A stretch of 64,000 nucleotides of DNA from Agrococcus jejuensis (GTDB taxonomy: Bacteria; Actinomycetota; Actinomycetes; Actinomycetales; Microbacteriaceae): the NCBI RefSeq assembly GCF_007679035.1, contig NZ_VEFR01000004.1, forward strand, positions 208,613-272,612, read 5' to 3'. Below are positions 16,241 through 24,175 of this stretch, piece by piece (position 1 is the first letter of the stretch; every line of letters starts with the position of its first letter). Below the pieces are notes generated by a model, which searched no databases, was not told where the DNA came from, and saw only the letters and a list, made by a program, of their open reading frames with translations. The translations under genes and the position numbers were made by a program.

Positions 16241-17149
16241 TCAGGGGGCGAGCGCCGCCTCGATGCGGTCGGCGTTCGCCTGCATGAGCTCGAGGTAGGT
16301 GCCCGCGCCGCCGTCGGGCTCGGTGAGCGACTCGGTGAAGAGCGACTCGACGCGCACGTCGACGCCCACCTCCTCCGCGAGCACCTGGATGAGCCGGTCG
16401 GGCTGCGACGACTCGGCGAAGATGACGGGCACGCCCGCCTCCTCGATCGCCGCGGCCAGGTCGTCGAGGTCGCTCGCGCTCGGCGCCGCGAGCGTCGAGC
16501 CGCCGGGGATGACGGCGCCGACGATGCGGAAGTCGTAGCGCTCGGCGAGGTAGCCGAAGACGTGGTGGTTCGTCACGAGCACGCGGCGGTCGGCGCCGAT
16601 CGCGTCGAAGCGGGTCTCGAGGTCCGCGTCGAGCGCCTCGAGCTCGCCGCGGTAGTCGTCGGCGGCGTCAGCGAGCGCGTCGGCGTCGATGCCGTCGACA
16701 TGCTCGGCGATCGCGTCCTCGAGTGCGTCGACGACCGCGACCATCTGCGTCGGATCCGTCCACCAGTGCGGGTCGGGGCCCGACGCATCCTCGGTCGCGT
16801 ACTCGAGCACCTCGACGACGTCGCCGGCCAGGGTGATCGGGACGCCCGCATCCGCTGCGGTCTCGACGTGCTGCAGGAGCCCCTCCTCGAGCCCGAGGCC
16901 GTTGGCGACGACGAGGTCGGCGGCCTCCATGTCGGCCGCCTGGCGTGCGGAGATCTCGAACGAGTGGGGGTCGGCGTTCGGCTGCATGAGCGTGGCGACC
17001 TCGACCTGCTCGCCCACGAGGGTCTCGACGACGTCGCCGAGGATGTTCGTCGTCACGACGATGCGCGGACCCTCGGATGCGGGCGCGCACGCCGCGAGGA
17101 CGCCGGCGGCGAGGACGGCGCTCGCGACCGCCGCGAGCGCGCGCCTCAT
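16241..17149 (-). CDS. aztC: Zinc ABC transporter substrate-binding lipoprotein (AztC/ZnuA family)
   Basis: A 302-residue cluster 9 (A-1) metal-binding protein. Its start overlaps the stop of the preceding propeller gene (ATGA), showing translational coupling. A lipobox (VLAACA) follows a short signal. Family signatures: VVTTNILGDVVETLVGE, QPNADPHSFEISARQA (first His ligand), VLVTNHHVFGYLAERY (second His), and a Glu/Asp region VIFAESSQPDRL. It lacks the long His-rich loop of ZnuA, as expected of AztC. It should deliver zinc to the AztAB transporter. Manganese cannot be excluded from sequence, but the Zur-like operator and AztD neighbour favour zinc. Confidence 0.88.
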   Translation of the reverse strand: MRRALAAVASAVLAAGVLAACAPASEGPRIVVTTNILGDVVETLVGEQVEVATLMQPNADPHSFEISARQAADMEAADLVVANGLGLEEGLLQHVETAADAGVPITLAGDVVEVLEYATEDASGPDPHWWTDPTQMVAVVDALEDAIAEHVDGIDADALADAADDYRGELEALDADLETRFDAIGADRRVLVTNHHVFGYLAERYDFRIVGAVIPGGSTLAAPSASDLDDLAAAIEEAGVPVIFAESSQPDRLIQVLAEEVGVDVRVESLFTESLTEPDGGAGTYLELMQANADRIEAALAP

Positions 17150-18342
17150 CGGCCGACCTCCGTCACGGCGTCGCCGGCGACCTCGAGGGTGCGGGCGATG
17201 CGGGCGCCGTCGGCGTAGTCGATCTCGAGCACGGTGCCGTCGCCGACGGGCACGTACGCGCGGGAGGCGTCGACGTCGATCGTCGGCGTCGCGTCCGAGG
17301 CGATCGCGTCGGCGAGCAGCGGCTCGGTGGCGCCGAGCACGGCGCCCGTCGCATCCATCGCCAGCACGCGGCCATCGGCGGCGATGGCCACGACGTGCTC
17401 GTCGGCGTCGTCGACCGCGGCGACGCGCACGAGCGGCGTCTGGGTGGGGACGAGCGTCCACGAGCGCTCCCGGGTGTCGAGCAGCCACAGCCCCGCGTCG
17501 CCGGCGACGGCGGCGACGGTGGGGCGCCCGGGGCGACCGTCGATCGCGGTCGCCACCGTCGCCGGGTCGGTGCCCGCGGGGTAGGGGATGGACTCGAGCG
17601 GCGCATCCGCGGCCGTCGCGAGCACGGCGCCCTCCGCGCACGTCACGGCGACGCCGACGCGGGTCTGCATCGCATCCGTCGGGTCGGTGCACGCCGTCGG
17701 CTCGGTCAGCGCGTCGCCGTCGTGGTCGACGAGCCGCACGCCCGAGGCGTCGGCGACGAGGATCGCGTCGCCGAGGGGCACCGCCGCCACGGCATCCGCG
17801 TCGAAGCGTCCGAGCTCGGTGGTCGTGCCCTGGCCGAGGTCGCCGCGGTCGAGCACGACGACCTCGCCGGCTCCCTCGGCGAGCACGACCGTGACGAGCT
17901 CGGTCGACGCGATGCGCGCCGGGCCGTCGGCCTCGATGGTCGCTGCGACGTGCGGATGCGCCCGGTAGTAGTGGTTGTGATCGCCGTGCTCGACGGTCCA
18001 TGCGCCGGAGTCGACGATGGCGATGCCGTCGGCGGTCGTCGCGGCGACGAAGCGGCCGTCGTCGGCGACGTGGGTCACGGCGCCGATCTCGCCGACGGCC
18101 GCGGTCTCCTCGCTGAGCAGGTCGAGCATCGTCACGTCGCCGGCCGCGGTCACGCCGACGAGGCCGAGCTGCGGCTCCTCGTGCTCGCTCGCGCCCTCGA
18201 CGAAGCCGTGCGGGGTCGCGTCGGCGTCGTCGTCCGACTCGGCATCGGGCGCGCTCGTGCATGCGGCGAGCACGAGCAGCGCGGGCACGGCGACGGCGAG
18301 CGCGGATGCTGCTCGGCGGGATGCGCGGTGGCGCGGGATCAT
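17146..18342 (-). CDS. Second secreted propeller lipoprotein in the zinc operon
   Basis: The ATG at 18342 follows AGAGGA and starts a lipoprotein signal with lipobox VLAACT; the open frame further upstream only reads through a repeat. The 398-residue mature protein is a string of short beta-repeats typical of a propeller. It carries an exposed His-rich stretch (WTVEHGDHNHYYRAHPHV) that could bind zinc. It lies between aztB and aztC on the same strand and overlaps aztC by four bases (ATGA), so it should be made together with the binding protein. It is not AztD itself but looks like a distant relative or a second zinc carrier; that role is inference. Confidence 0.75.
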   Translation of the reverse strand: MIPRHRASRRAASALAVAVPALLVLAACTSAPDAESDDDADATPHGFVEGASEHEEPQLGLVGVTAAGDVTMLDLLSEETAAVGEIGAVTHVADDGRFVAATTADGIAIVDSGAWTVEHGDHNHYYRAHPHVAATIEADGPARIASTELVTVVLAEGAGEVVVLDRGDLGQGTTTELGRFDADAVAAVPLGDAILVADASGVRLVDHDGDALTEPTACTDPTDAMQTRVGVAVTCAEGAVLATAADAPLESIPYPAGTDPATVATAIDGRPGRPTVAAVAGDAGLWLLDTRERSWTLVPTQTPLVRVAAVDDADEHVVAIAADGRVLAMDATGAVLGATEPLLADAIASDATPTIDVDASRAYVPVGDGTVLEIDYADGARIARTLEVAGDAVTEVGR

Positions 18343-18403
18343 GCGGTCCTCTCGGGGGTGGGGATGGCGACGGTCGGCCGGCGACTGCTCGCCTCGGGAT
18401 GCC

Positions 18404-18500
18404 GACTGGTCACGAATGGTCGATGACTGGTCATGAATGGCGGTCGACTGGTCGCGGATGGCTGCCATCCGTGACCACCGTTCGACCGTCCGCGACCACT
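18404..18500. repeat. GACTGGTC array with central palindrome (copy 1)
   Basis: GACTGGTC occurs at 18404, 18425 and 18446 in direct orientation at a 21-base period; related inverted pieces follow at about 18471 and 18491. The perfect palindrome CGGATGGC-T-GCCATCCG (18455-18471) is at the centre. The same layout recurs near 32616 and 33360. The array overlaps the 3' end of the aztB reading frame. Confidence 0.8.
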
Positions 18501-19420
18501 CGGCGATCACCTACGGGCCGTCCTCCCGTCGGGGCGGGTGCGGGTGCGGGCGCTGGTGCCGACGCGGCGGACGCCGGCGCAGCCGACGCATCCGCATCGC
18601 TCCGCGAGCGCGTCGCGATCGCGTGGGCGACCGCGGAGACGGTGAAGAGCAGCACCGCGGCGACGGCGATGGATGCGCCCGCCGCGGTCGCGAGGTGCCA
18701 GGAGGCGAGCAGGCCGGCGACGACGGCGGCGGCGCCGATGCCCGCGCCGCCGGCCATCGTCGCGCCGATGCTCCGCGCCCAGAGGGCCGCGGCGGCGGGT
18801 GGCGCGACGAGCAGGGCCACGACGAGCAGGGTGCCGACGGCCTGGTACGAGGCGACGACGGCGACGATCACGAGCGCCGACAGGCCGACGCGCGCGAGCC
18901 GCGGGCGCATGCCGAGCGTCGTGGCGACGCGCTCGTCGAACGCGAGCGCCGTGAGCGGGCGGTGCAGCAGGCGCGCGACGATCGCGGTCGCGAACAGGCC
19001 GACGCCGAGGGCCACGAGCTCGGGCGTGCGGATGGCGAGCACGTCGCCGAAGAGCATGGCGGTGACGTCGGTCGCGAAGGATCCCGAGTGGCTCACGACG
19101 ATGACGCCGGTCGCGAGCATGCCCACGAACGCGATGCCGATCGCGGTGTCGTGCTGCAGGCGCGAGCGGCGCGTGAGCCAGCCGATCCCCACGCCCATGA
19201 GGGCGGCGCTCACGGCGGCGCCGGCGATGGGCGAGGCGCCGACGAGGGTCGCGATGGCGACGCCGGGCAGCATGCCGTGGCCGAGCGCCTCGCCGAGGAA
19301 GGCCATGCCGCGTGCGACGACCCAGGCGCCGGCGATGGCGCAGATCGTCGCCGCCAGCACGCCGCCGAGCAGCGCGCGGGCGAAGAAGGCCGTCTCGAAC
19401 GGCTCCAGGATCCAGGGCAC
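18431..19420 (-). CDS. aztB: Zinc ABC transporter permease (AztB/ZnuB family)
   Basis: A membrane permease of the ABC-3 metal family: residues 1-270 hold about eight hydrophobic segments with GMAFLGEALGHGMLPGVA near the N-terminus and HDTAIGIAFVGMLATGV after the third segment, both typical. I chose GTG at 19420 because the in-phase extension upstream crosses the operator and has no coding character. The last about 60 residues are low complexity (Ala/Pro repeats, then a stretch read from the GACTGGTC array), so the array appears to have lengthened the C-terminus. The gene diverges from aztA across 44 bases holding a Zur-like box. Confidence 0.88.
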   Translation of the reverse strand: MPWILEPFETAFFARALLGGVLAATICAIAGAWVVARGMAFLGEALGHGMLPGVAIATLVGASPIAGAAVSAALMGVGIGWLTRRSRLQHDTAIGIAFVGMLATGVIVVSHSGSFATDVTAMLFGDVLAIRTPELVALGVGLFATAIVARLLHRPLTALAFDERVATTLGMRPRLARVGLSALVIVAVVASYQAVGTLLVVALLVAPPAAAALWARSIGATMAGGAGIGAAAVVAGLLASWHLATAAGASIAVAAVLLFTVSAVAHAIATRSRSDADASAAPASAASAPAPAPAPAPTGGRPVGDRRVVADGRTVVTDGSHPRPVDRHS

Positions 19421-19434
19421 GCATCGAACGTAAC

Positions 19435-19449
19435 TGATAACGGTTATCA
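19435..19449. promoter_or_regulatory. Zur-like operator between aztB and aztA
   Basis: TGATAACGGTTATCA is a 7-1-7 palindrome that resembles known Zur sites (TGAnAnnnnnTnnTCA type). It lies where the -35/-10 spacer of the aztA promoter would be and upstream of aztB, so one bound repressor could shut both directions when zinc is plentiful. Zur binding itself is inferred. Confidence 0.75.
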
Positions 19450-19452
19450 AAG

Positions 19453-19464
19453 TACAATCGGAGG
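19453..19464 (+). promoter_or_regulatory. -10 element for leaderless aztA
   Basis: TACAAT (19453-19458) ends six bases before the ATG at 19465, which places transcription start at or next to the start codon. GGAGG abuts the ATG directly and is too close to act as a normal ribosome site. Confidence 0.6.
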
Positions 19465-20154
19465 ATGGCTGCGATCGCGCTCGACCACGTCCACGCCCTC
19501 CGCGGGGGCCGTGCGGCGCTCGCCGACGTCTCGTGCACGCTGCCCGAGGGCTCCGTGACCGCGCTCGTCGGCGACAACGGCTCGGGCAAGTCGACCCTGC
19601 TCGAGGTGCTCGCCGGCGTGCTGCCGTTCGTCGGCGACGCATCCGGCCTGCCCGATCGGCGCGCGCTCGTCGTGCAGCGCACCGACCTCGGCGACCGGCT
19701 GCCGCTCACGGTGCGCGCGACGGTCGCCATGGGGCTGTGGCGCGAGCTCGGCCTCGTCGGTCGCCTGCGCCGGGGCGACCGAGCGCGCATCGACGACGCG
19801 CTCGAGGTCGTCGGCATGCTGTCGTTCGCCGACCGCCCGATCGCGGCGCTCTCGGGTGGGCAGCGTCAGCGTGCGCTCGTCGCCCAGGGACTCGTGCAGG
19901 CCGCCCCGCTCACGCTGCTCGACGAGCCCACGGCGTCGGCCGACGCCGCCTCCCGCGACCGCATCGACGCCGCGATGCGCGCGCTCGCCGACGACGGGGC
20001 AACCGTCGTCGTCGCCACGCACGACCGCACGTCGCTCGCCCGCGCCGACCACGCCGTGCTGCTCGAGCGGGGCAGGGTGCTCGCGGCGGGGACGCCGGCA
20101 GCGGTCGCCGACGTGCAGGCCCGCATGGCGGTGGAGGCGCTCGCGCTCGGGTGA
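19465..20154 (+). CDS. aztA: Zinc ABC transporter ATP-binding protein (AztA)
   Basis: The 229-residue ATPase powers zinc import with AztB and AztC. It has Walker A GDNGSGKST, Q-loop VVQRTD, signature LSGGQRQR, Walker B LTLLDEPT and the switch His in VVATHD. Length is typical of metal-type ABC ATPases. It is divergent from aztB with a shared Zur-like box. The transcript is probably leaderless. Confidence 0.92.
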   Translation: MAAIALDHVHALRGGRAALADVSCTLPEGSVTALVGDNGSGKSTLLEVLAGVLPFVGDASGLPDRRALVVQRTDLGDRLPLTVRATVAMGLWRELGLVGRLRRGDRARIDDALEVVGMLSFADRPIAALSGGQRQRALVAQGLVQAAPLTLLDEPTASADAASRDRIDAAMRALADDGATVVVATHDRTSLARADHAVLLERGRVLAAGTPAAVADVQARMAVEALALG

Positions 20155-20292
20155 TCGAGCTCGCGGCGGCCCGGCGCCGCGACCGGTGCGGCGCGGCTGC
20201 GACGGTCGGCCCCGCGCACGGTGGACGGACGCCCGTGACACGGCGTCACCCCTTCCGCATCTCGGACACGGCGCATCCGGCAGGATGAGCGC

Positions 20293-20844
20293 ATGGCGCT
20301 GCCGCTCCGCGAGCTCTACCTCGACGCGCTCGAGCTGTTCACCGCCGAGGCGCTCGCGGCCTCGGACTCGCTCGGGCTGCCGTCGGCGTGCGAGGGCTGG
20401 ACGATCGCCGACGTCGTGCTGCATCTCGCCCTGACGCAGCGCGGCAACGTCATCGCGCCGCTGACCTCCGGCGCGGAGCCCCTCGGACCGACGTCGGCGC
20501 GTGCCGACGTCGCCGCCGTGCGCGCCATCGGCGTCTGGGAGCGCACCGCCCGCGAGGCCATGGCCATCGTCGACGCCTGCGACGACGAGCGCCTGCCGCT
20601 GCTGTACTTCCCGACGATGGACCTCACGATGCACGCGTGGGACATCCGGTGGGGCATCGCCCGCATCGGGCTCGCCGAGCGTCTCGAGCTGCCCGAGCCG
20701 CTGCTCGCGTTCGCGGAGGGGCTGCCGTCGCGGATCGTCGACGCCGACGTGCGCTCGCCCGTCGTGTTCGGGGATGCGATGCCGGCGCCCGAGGGCGCGT
20801 CGCGCACGACGGCGATCATGGCGTGGGCGGGTCGACGCGTCTGA
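20293..20844 (+). CDS. TIGR03086-like metal-binding protein (maleylpyruvate isomerase N-terminal fold)
   Basis: A 183-residue helical protein of the DinB/mycothiol-dependent type. It shows the family pattern: CEGWTIADVVLHLALTQRGN near residue 35 (His as first metal ligand) and MDLTMHAWDIRWG near 112 (His and Asp ligands). These proteins bind a divalent metal and often use mycothiol as cofactor, but the substrate here is unknown. CAGGAT ends six bases before the ATG, fitting a leaderless start. It lies upstream of pyrE on the same strand. Confidence 0.78.
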   Translation: MALPLRELYLDALELFTAEALAASDSLGLPSACEGWTIADVVLHLALTQRGNVIAPLTSGAEPLGPTSARADVAAVRAIGVWERTAREAMAIVDACDDERLPLLYFPTMDLTMHAWDIRWGIARIGLAERLELPEPLLAFAEGLPSRIVDADVRSPVVFGDAMPAPEGASRTTAIMAWAGRRV

Positions 20845-20935
20845 CCGCGCGATCGAGCCGCATCGCGCTCGTGCACGCTCGGCGCCCGACGCCGCGAGCG
20901 GCCGCGGGTGGCATCGACCACGCCCGTGCCCTGGG

Positions 20936-20947
20936 TAGCCTGGAGCC
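20936..20947 (+). promoter_or_regulatory. -10 element for leaderless pyrE
   Basis: TAGCCT (20936-20941) is followed by GGAGCC and then the GTG start at 20948. The spacing puts the transcript start on the start codon. Confidence 0.5.
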
Positions 20948-21499
20948 GTGACCGCGCGCGACGACCTCATCCAGCTCATCCGCGACGAGGCCGTCTTCCA
21001 CGGCGACTTCGTGCTGACCAGCGGCAAGCGCGCGACGTACTACGTCGACATGCGCAAGCTGTCGCTCGACCACCGCGGCGCCCCGCTCATCGGCGACGTG
21101 CTGCTCGACCTCATCGCCGACATCCCCGACGTCGCCGCGGTCGGCGGCCTCACGATGGGTGCCGACCCGCTCGCGAACGCCGTGCTGCACCGCGGCCTCG
21201 CTCGCGGGCTCGCGGTGGATGCGTTCGTCGTGCGCAAGGAGCCGAAGGACCACGGCCGCGGCCGCCAGGTCGAGGGTCCGGATCTCGCGGGCAAGCGCGT
21301 CGTCGTGCTCGAGGACACCTCCACGACGGGCGGTTCGCCGATCGCCGCGATCGAGGCGCTGCGCAAGGTCGGCGCCGAGGTCGTGGCCGTGGCGGTCATC
21401 GTCGACCGCTCGACGGGTGCGCAGGCGGCGATCGAGGCTGCCGGCGTCGAGTACCGCGCGGCGATCGGCCTCGCCGACCTGGGCCTCGCGCCCCAGTGA
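20948..21499 (+). CDS. pyrE: Orotate phosphoribosyltransferase
   Basis: Converts orotate and PRPP to orotidine 5'-phosphate in pyrimidine synthesis. The 183-residue protein starts at GTG (20948). Signatures: HGDFVLTSGKRATYYVDMRK for orotate binding, KEPKDHGRGRQVEG for the catalytic loop Lys/His, and the PRPP motif VVLEDTSTTGGSP. Length agrees with the actinobacterial enzyme. No other pyr genes are adjacent. A 26-bp perfect hairpin follows the stop within 10 bases. Confidence 0.95.
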   Translation: MTARDDLIQLIRDEAVFHGDFVLTSGKRATYYVDMRKLSLDHRGAPLIGDVLLDLIADIPDVAAVGGLTMGADPLANAVLHRGLARGLAVDAFVVRKEPKDHGRGRQVEGPDLAGKRVVVLEDTSTTGGSPIAAIEALRKVGAEVVAVAVIVDRSTGAQAAIEAAGVEYRAAIGLADLGLAPQ

Positions 21500-21506
21500 C
21501 CCTGAC

Positions 21507-21560
21507 GATCTGAGGTTCTCGGCCCTTTCTGACATCAGAAAGGGCCGAGAACCTCAGATC
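21507..21560. terminator. 26-bp perfect palindrome (3'-palindrome family, copy 1)
   Basis: The left arm 21507-21532 begins GATCTGAGGTTCTCGGCC and pairs perfectly with 21535-21560; only two bases separate the arms. It contains the GGCC-centred core and AGGTTCTC outer arm seen in later copies. It lies after pyrE and 29 bases before the AEC gene. No T-tract. Confidence 0.85.
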
Positions 21561-21589
21561 TGTGCCGAGCAGCAGACGAGAGGAGACGG

Positions 21590-22513
21590 ATGGGCGGCGT
21601 GCTCATCGGGTTCGCGATCATCGCGTTCGTCATCCTCGTCGGCTGGCTGCTCGCCCGCACGAAGGTCGTCTCGCAGGACGATCGGCTCGTGCTCAACAAG
21701 GTCGCGTTCTTCGGCGCCAGCCCCGCGCTGCTCTTCACGGTGCTCGCCGCATCCGACATCCGCGTGCTGTTCTCGGGCGTGCTGCTCGTCGCGCTGCTCA
21801 TGTTCGTCTCGGTCGCGGCGATCTACGTGCTCATCGCTCGCCTCCTCTTCACGAAGGACGTCGGGCGCATCGCGATCGGCGCGTCGACGTCGGGCTACTC
21901 GAACGTCAACAACATCGGCCTGCCGGTCGCCGTCTACGTGATCGGCGACGCGCAGTTCGTCGGCCCCATGATCATGCTGCAGCTGCTCGTGCTCGCGCCC
22001 GTCCTGCTCGGCATCCTCGACGTCGTGCGTGCGGGCAAGGCGTCGTTCTGGGGCATCGTGACGCAGCCGCTGCGCAACCCCATCCTCATCGCCTCCGTGC
22101 TCGGCGCGCTCGTGTCGCTCACCGGCCTGCAGATCCCGGATCCGGTGCTCGCGCCGCTCGAGATCCTCGGCGGCGCCGCGGTGCCGCTCATGCTGCTCGC
22201 GTTCGGCATCTCGCTCGGTGGCGACAAGCCGCTGCAGCGCGGCTCGGGACGCAAGGAGGTGCTGCTGGCGACGGCGCTGAAGTCGTTCGCGGCGCCGGCG
22301 ATCGCGTTCGTGCTCGCGCGCTTCGCGTTCCAGCTGCCCGACGACCTCGTCTACGCCTGCACGGTCATGGGCGCGCTGCCGACGGCGCAGAACATGTACC
22401 AGTACGCCCTGCGCTACCAGACGGCGCAGGTCGTCGCCCGCGACGTCATCCTGCTCACGACGATCCTGTCGCTGCCGGTCATGCTGCTCGTGGCGTGGCT
22501 GCTGCATCCGTAG
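21590..22513 (+). CDS. AEC (auxin efflux carrier) family transporter
   Basis: A 307-residue membrane protein with about ten segments in two five-helix halves, as in the AEC/BART family of organic-acid exporters (malate or malonate type carriers). The first half has GYSNVNNIGLPVAVYVIGDA, the family's conserved N/P region; the second has GAALPTAQNMYQYALRY-like sequence. GAGAGGAG precedes the ATG. Substrate cannot be told. It is followed by a hairpin shared with a small convergent gene. Confidence 0.88.
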   Translation: MGGVLIGFAIIAFVILVGWLLARTKVVSQDDRLVLNKVAFFGASPALLFTVLAASDIRVLFSGVLLVALLMFVSVAAIYVLIARLLFTKDVGRIAIGASTSGYSNVNNIGLPVAVYVIGDAQFVGPMIMLQLLVLAPVLLGILDVVRAGKASFWGIVTQPLRNPILIASVLGALVSLTGLQIPDPVLAPLEILGGAAVPLMLLAFGISLGGDKPLQRGSGRKEVLLATALKSFAAPAIAFVLARFAFQLPDDLVYACTVMGALPTAQNMYQYALRYQTAQVVARDVILLTTILSLPVMLLVAWLLHP

Positions 22514-22524
22514 CGGATGCGCCG

Positions 22525-22547
22525 GCCCGCCGCGCGATGCGGCGGGC
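22525..22547. terminator. Bidirectional terminator
   Basis: GCCCGCCGC (22525-22533) pairs with 22539-22547 around GCGAT, between the convergent AEC gene and the 42-residue gene. Confidence 0.7.
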
Positions 22548-22552
22548 GGGGA

Positions 22553-22681
22553 TCAGCGCTTGCCGCGCCGCTTCGACGAGCCGCCCTGCTGCTGCTGGCG
22601 CGACTGGACCTTGTCGACGATGAAGTTGATCACGACGGGGACGAGGGCGGTCACGACCATCGTGAGGAGACGCTTGCGCAT
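22553..22681 (-). CDS. 42-residue single-helix membrane protein
   Basis: An ATG-to-TGA frame of 43 codons. The product starts MRKRLLTMVVTALVPVVINF, continues IVDKVQSRQQQQ and ends GGSSKRRGKR: a basic start, one hydrophobic helix, a Gln run and a very basic tail. The composition is that of a real small inner-membrane protein and the frame is bounded by a terminator on its 3' side. No strong ribosome site is seen (GGATCC, eight bases up). Function unknown. Confidence 0.55.
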   Translation of the reverse strand: MRKRLLTMVVTALVPVVINFIVDKVQSRQQQQGGSSKRRGKR

Positions 22682-22792
22682 GGAGGTGGATCCGATCGTT
22701 CGGTCAGCGCCGCTGACGGCGGGTGGAGGTCCGAGTCAACGCGATCGGCACCTCCACCCTCGACCCCTTGCCGAGCGGCGCTCCGTATGCCG

Positions 22793-24175
22793 TCAGCCGA
22801 GCAGCGCCAGGACGGCGGGCACCGTCAGCACCGCGACGTAGAAGCCCATGAACTGCACGCCGGTGTGCATCTTCACGAGGCGGTTGAGCGCTCCGCCGGC
22901 GAGGCCGACGACGATCGCCACGCCCAGGGCGACGAGACCGCCCTCGTAGAGGCAGATCACGGCGATGAGGCCCGCGAACGCGCCGATGACCGCCTCGTGG
23001 CTCACCTTCCGCATGATCCACGACGCCGCGCGATGCGCCTGCGTCATCGCGAACGGGTAGGTCAGCAGCACCGCGACGATCACCGCGAGGAGGCCGAACA
23101 CGAGGAACTGCCACGGCTCGAGCATGTCGTGCAGGTTGTTCGTCGTGCCCGCCTCGGCGTCGATCGTGTAGACCGGCGGCGCGTTGAACAGCGGGTTCGC
23201 CGGGCCGGCCGCCGTGGGCGACAGGGGGAGGCCGATCGCGATGAGCGGGATGAGGGTCTCGGCGATGTAGGTCGACTCGGTCGTGCCGTTCTTGATCGCC
23301 ATCATCGACGTGAGTCGGCGGTAGCCGTTCTTGATCCGCCCCGCGAACGCCTCTCCCATGAGCACCGTCATCGCGACGGGCGAGAACACGAAGGTCGCGC
23401 TCGACACCACGGCCGCGCCGGCGGTCGATGCCGCCTGCCGCCCGTCGAGCACCTGCAGCGGGTTCGGCATGCGTCCCGACCACGTGCGCGAGTCGGCGGC
23501 GAGCTCGAACACGCGCGGCGCATCCCGACGCATGCGCGCGCGGCCGCGGGGCGTCGACGCCAGGAAGAGATCGAGGATGAGCGGGCCCGTGGCGATGCCG
23601 AGGAAGAACGAGATCGACAGCGGCGTGCCGAGGATCGCGGTCGAGCCGTCGCGCAGCGCCACGATGAGCAGGACGAACGGCACGAGCGCAACCAGCGCGC
23701 GCCAGCGTCCCTTCGACACGACCGCGATGAGCGCGGCAGCGGCGAGGAACAGCCACGGCGCCACCGCGCCGATCGCGTCGGAGAACGGCGTGAGGATCCA
23801 TGCGAACAGCACGGCGACCGGGACGGCGATGATCGCAGCGATGACGCCGCCGGAGATCGCCTTGCGCAGCGCGATGTGCGGCACGCCCAGCTCGCGCAGC
23901 AGCTGCGCGTCGCGCAGCAGCGGCGCCGCGAGCGTGTCGCCGGGGATGCCGAGCAGCGTCGTCGGGATCGCGTGGGTGATGTGCTTCGCCGAGATCGCCG
24001 CCATGAAGAAGGCGAAGACGCCCACGGGCGCCACGCCCAGCAGGATGACGAGCAGGGTGATCGGGGCGATCGTCGCCGTCTCGTCGGTGCCGGAGACGAG
24101 GCCGAGCAGGCCGAAGACGATCGCGCCGACGAGGGCCATGCCCGCGGCCCATGCGAAGAGCTCGAGGATGTCCAT
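22793..24175 (-). CDS. TctA-like tripartite transporter large permease in the mevalonate operon
   Basis: The ATG at 24175 overlaps the TGA of the preceding gene. The 460-residue protein has about 11-12 membrane segments and resembles TctA (DUF112) permeases: IPTTLLGIPGDTLAAPLLRD corresponds to the TctA TPGE-type loop, and AIKNGTTESTYIAETLIPLIAIGLPLSP (split here at 20 residues: AIKNGTTESTYIAETLIPLI) to the second repeat. Family members move carboxylates with a binding protein (TctC) and a small subunit (TctB). No TctC is in the window. Position after HMG-CoA reductase and lyase genes suggests mevalonate or a related 3-hydroxy-3-methyl acid as substrate; that is inference. Confidence 0.8.
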   Translation of the reverse strand: MDILELFAWAAGMALVGAIVFGLLGLVSGTDETATIAPITLLVILLGVAPVGVFAFFMAAISAKHITHAIPTTLLGIPGDTLAAPLLRDAQLLRELGVPHIALRKAISGGVIAAIIAVPVAVLFAWILTPFSDAIGAVAPWLFLAAAALIAVVSKGRWRALVALVPFVLLIVALRDGSTAILGTPLSISFFLGIATGPLILDLFLASTPRGRARMRRDAPRVFELAADSRTWSGRMPNPLQVLDGRQAASTAGAAVVSSATFVFSPVAMTVLMGEAFAGRIKNGYRRLTSMMAIKNGTTESTYIAETLIPLIAIGLPLSPTAAGPANPLFNAPPVYTIDAEAGTTNNLHDMLEPWQFLVFGLLAVIVAVLLTYPFAMTQAHRAASWIMRKVSHEAVIGAFAGLIAVICLYEGGLVALGVAIVVGLAGGALNRLVKMHTGVQFMGFYVAVLTVPAVLALLG

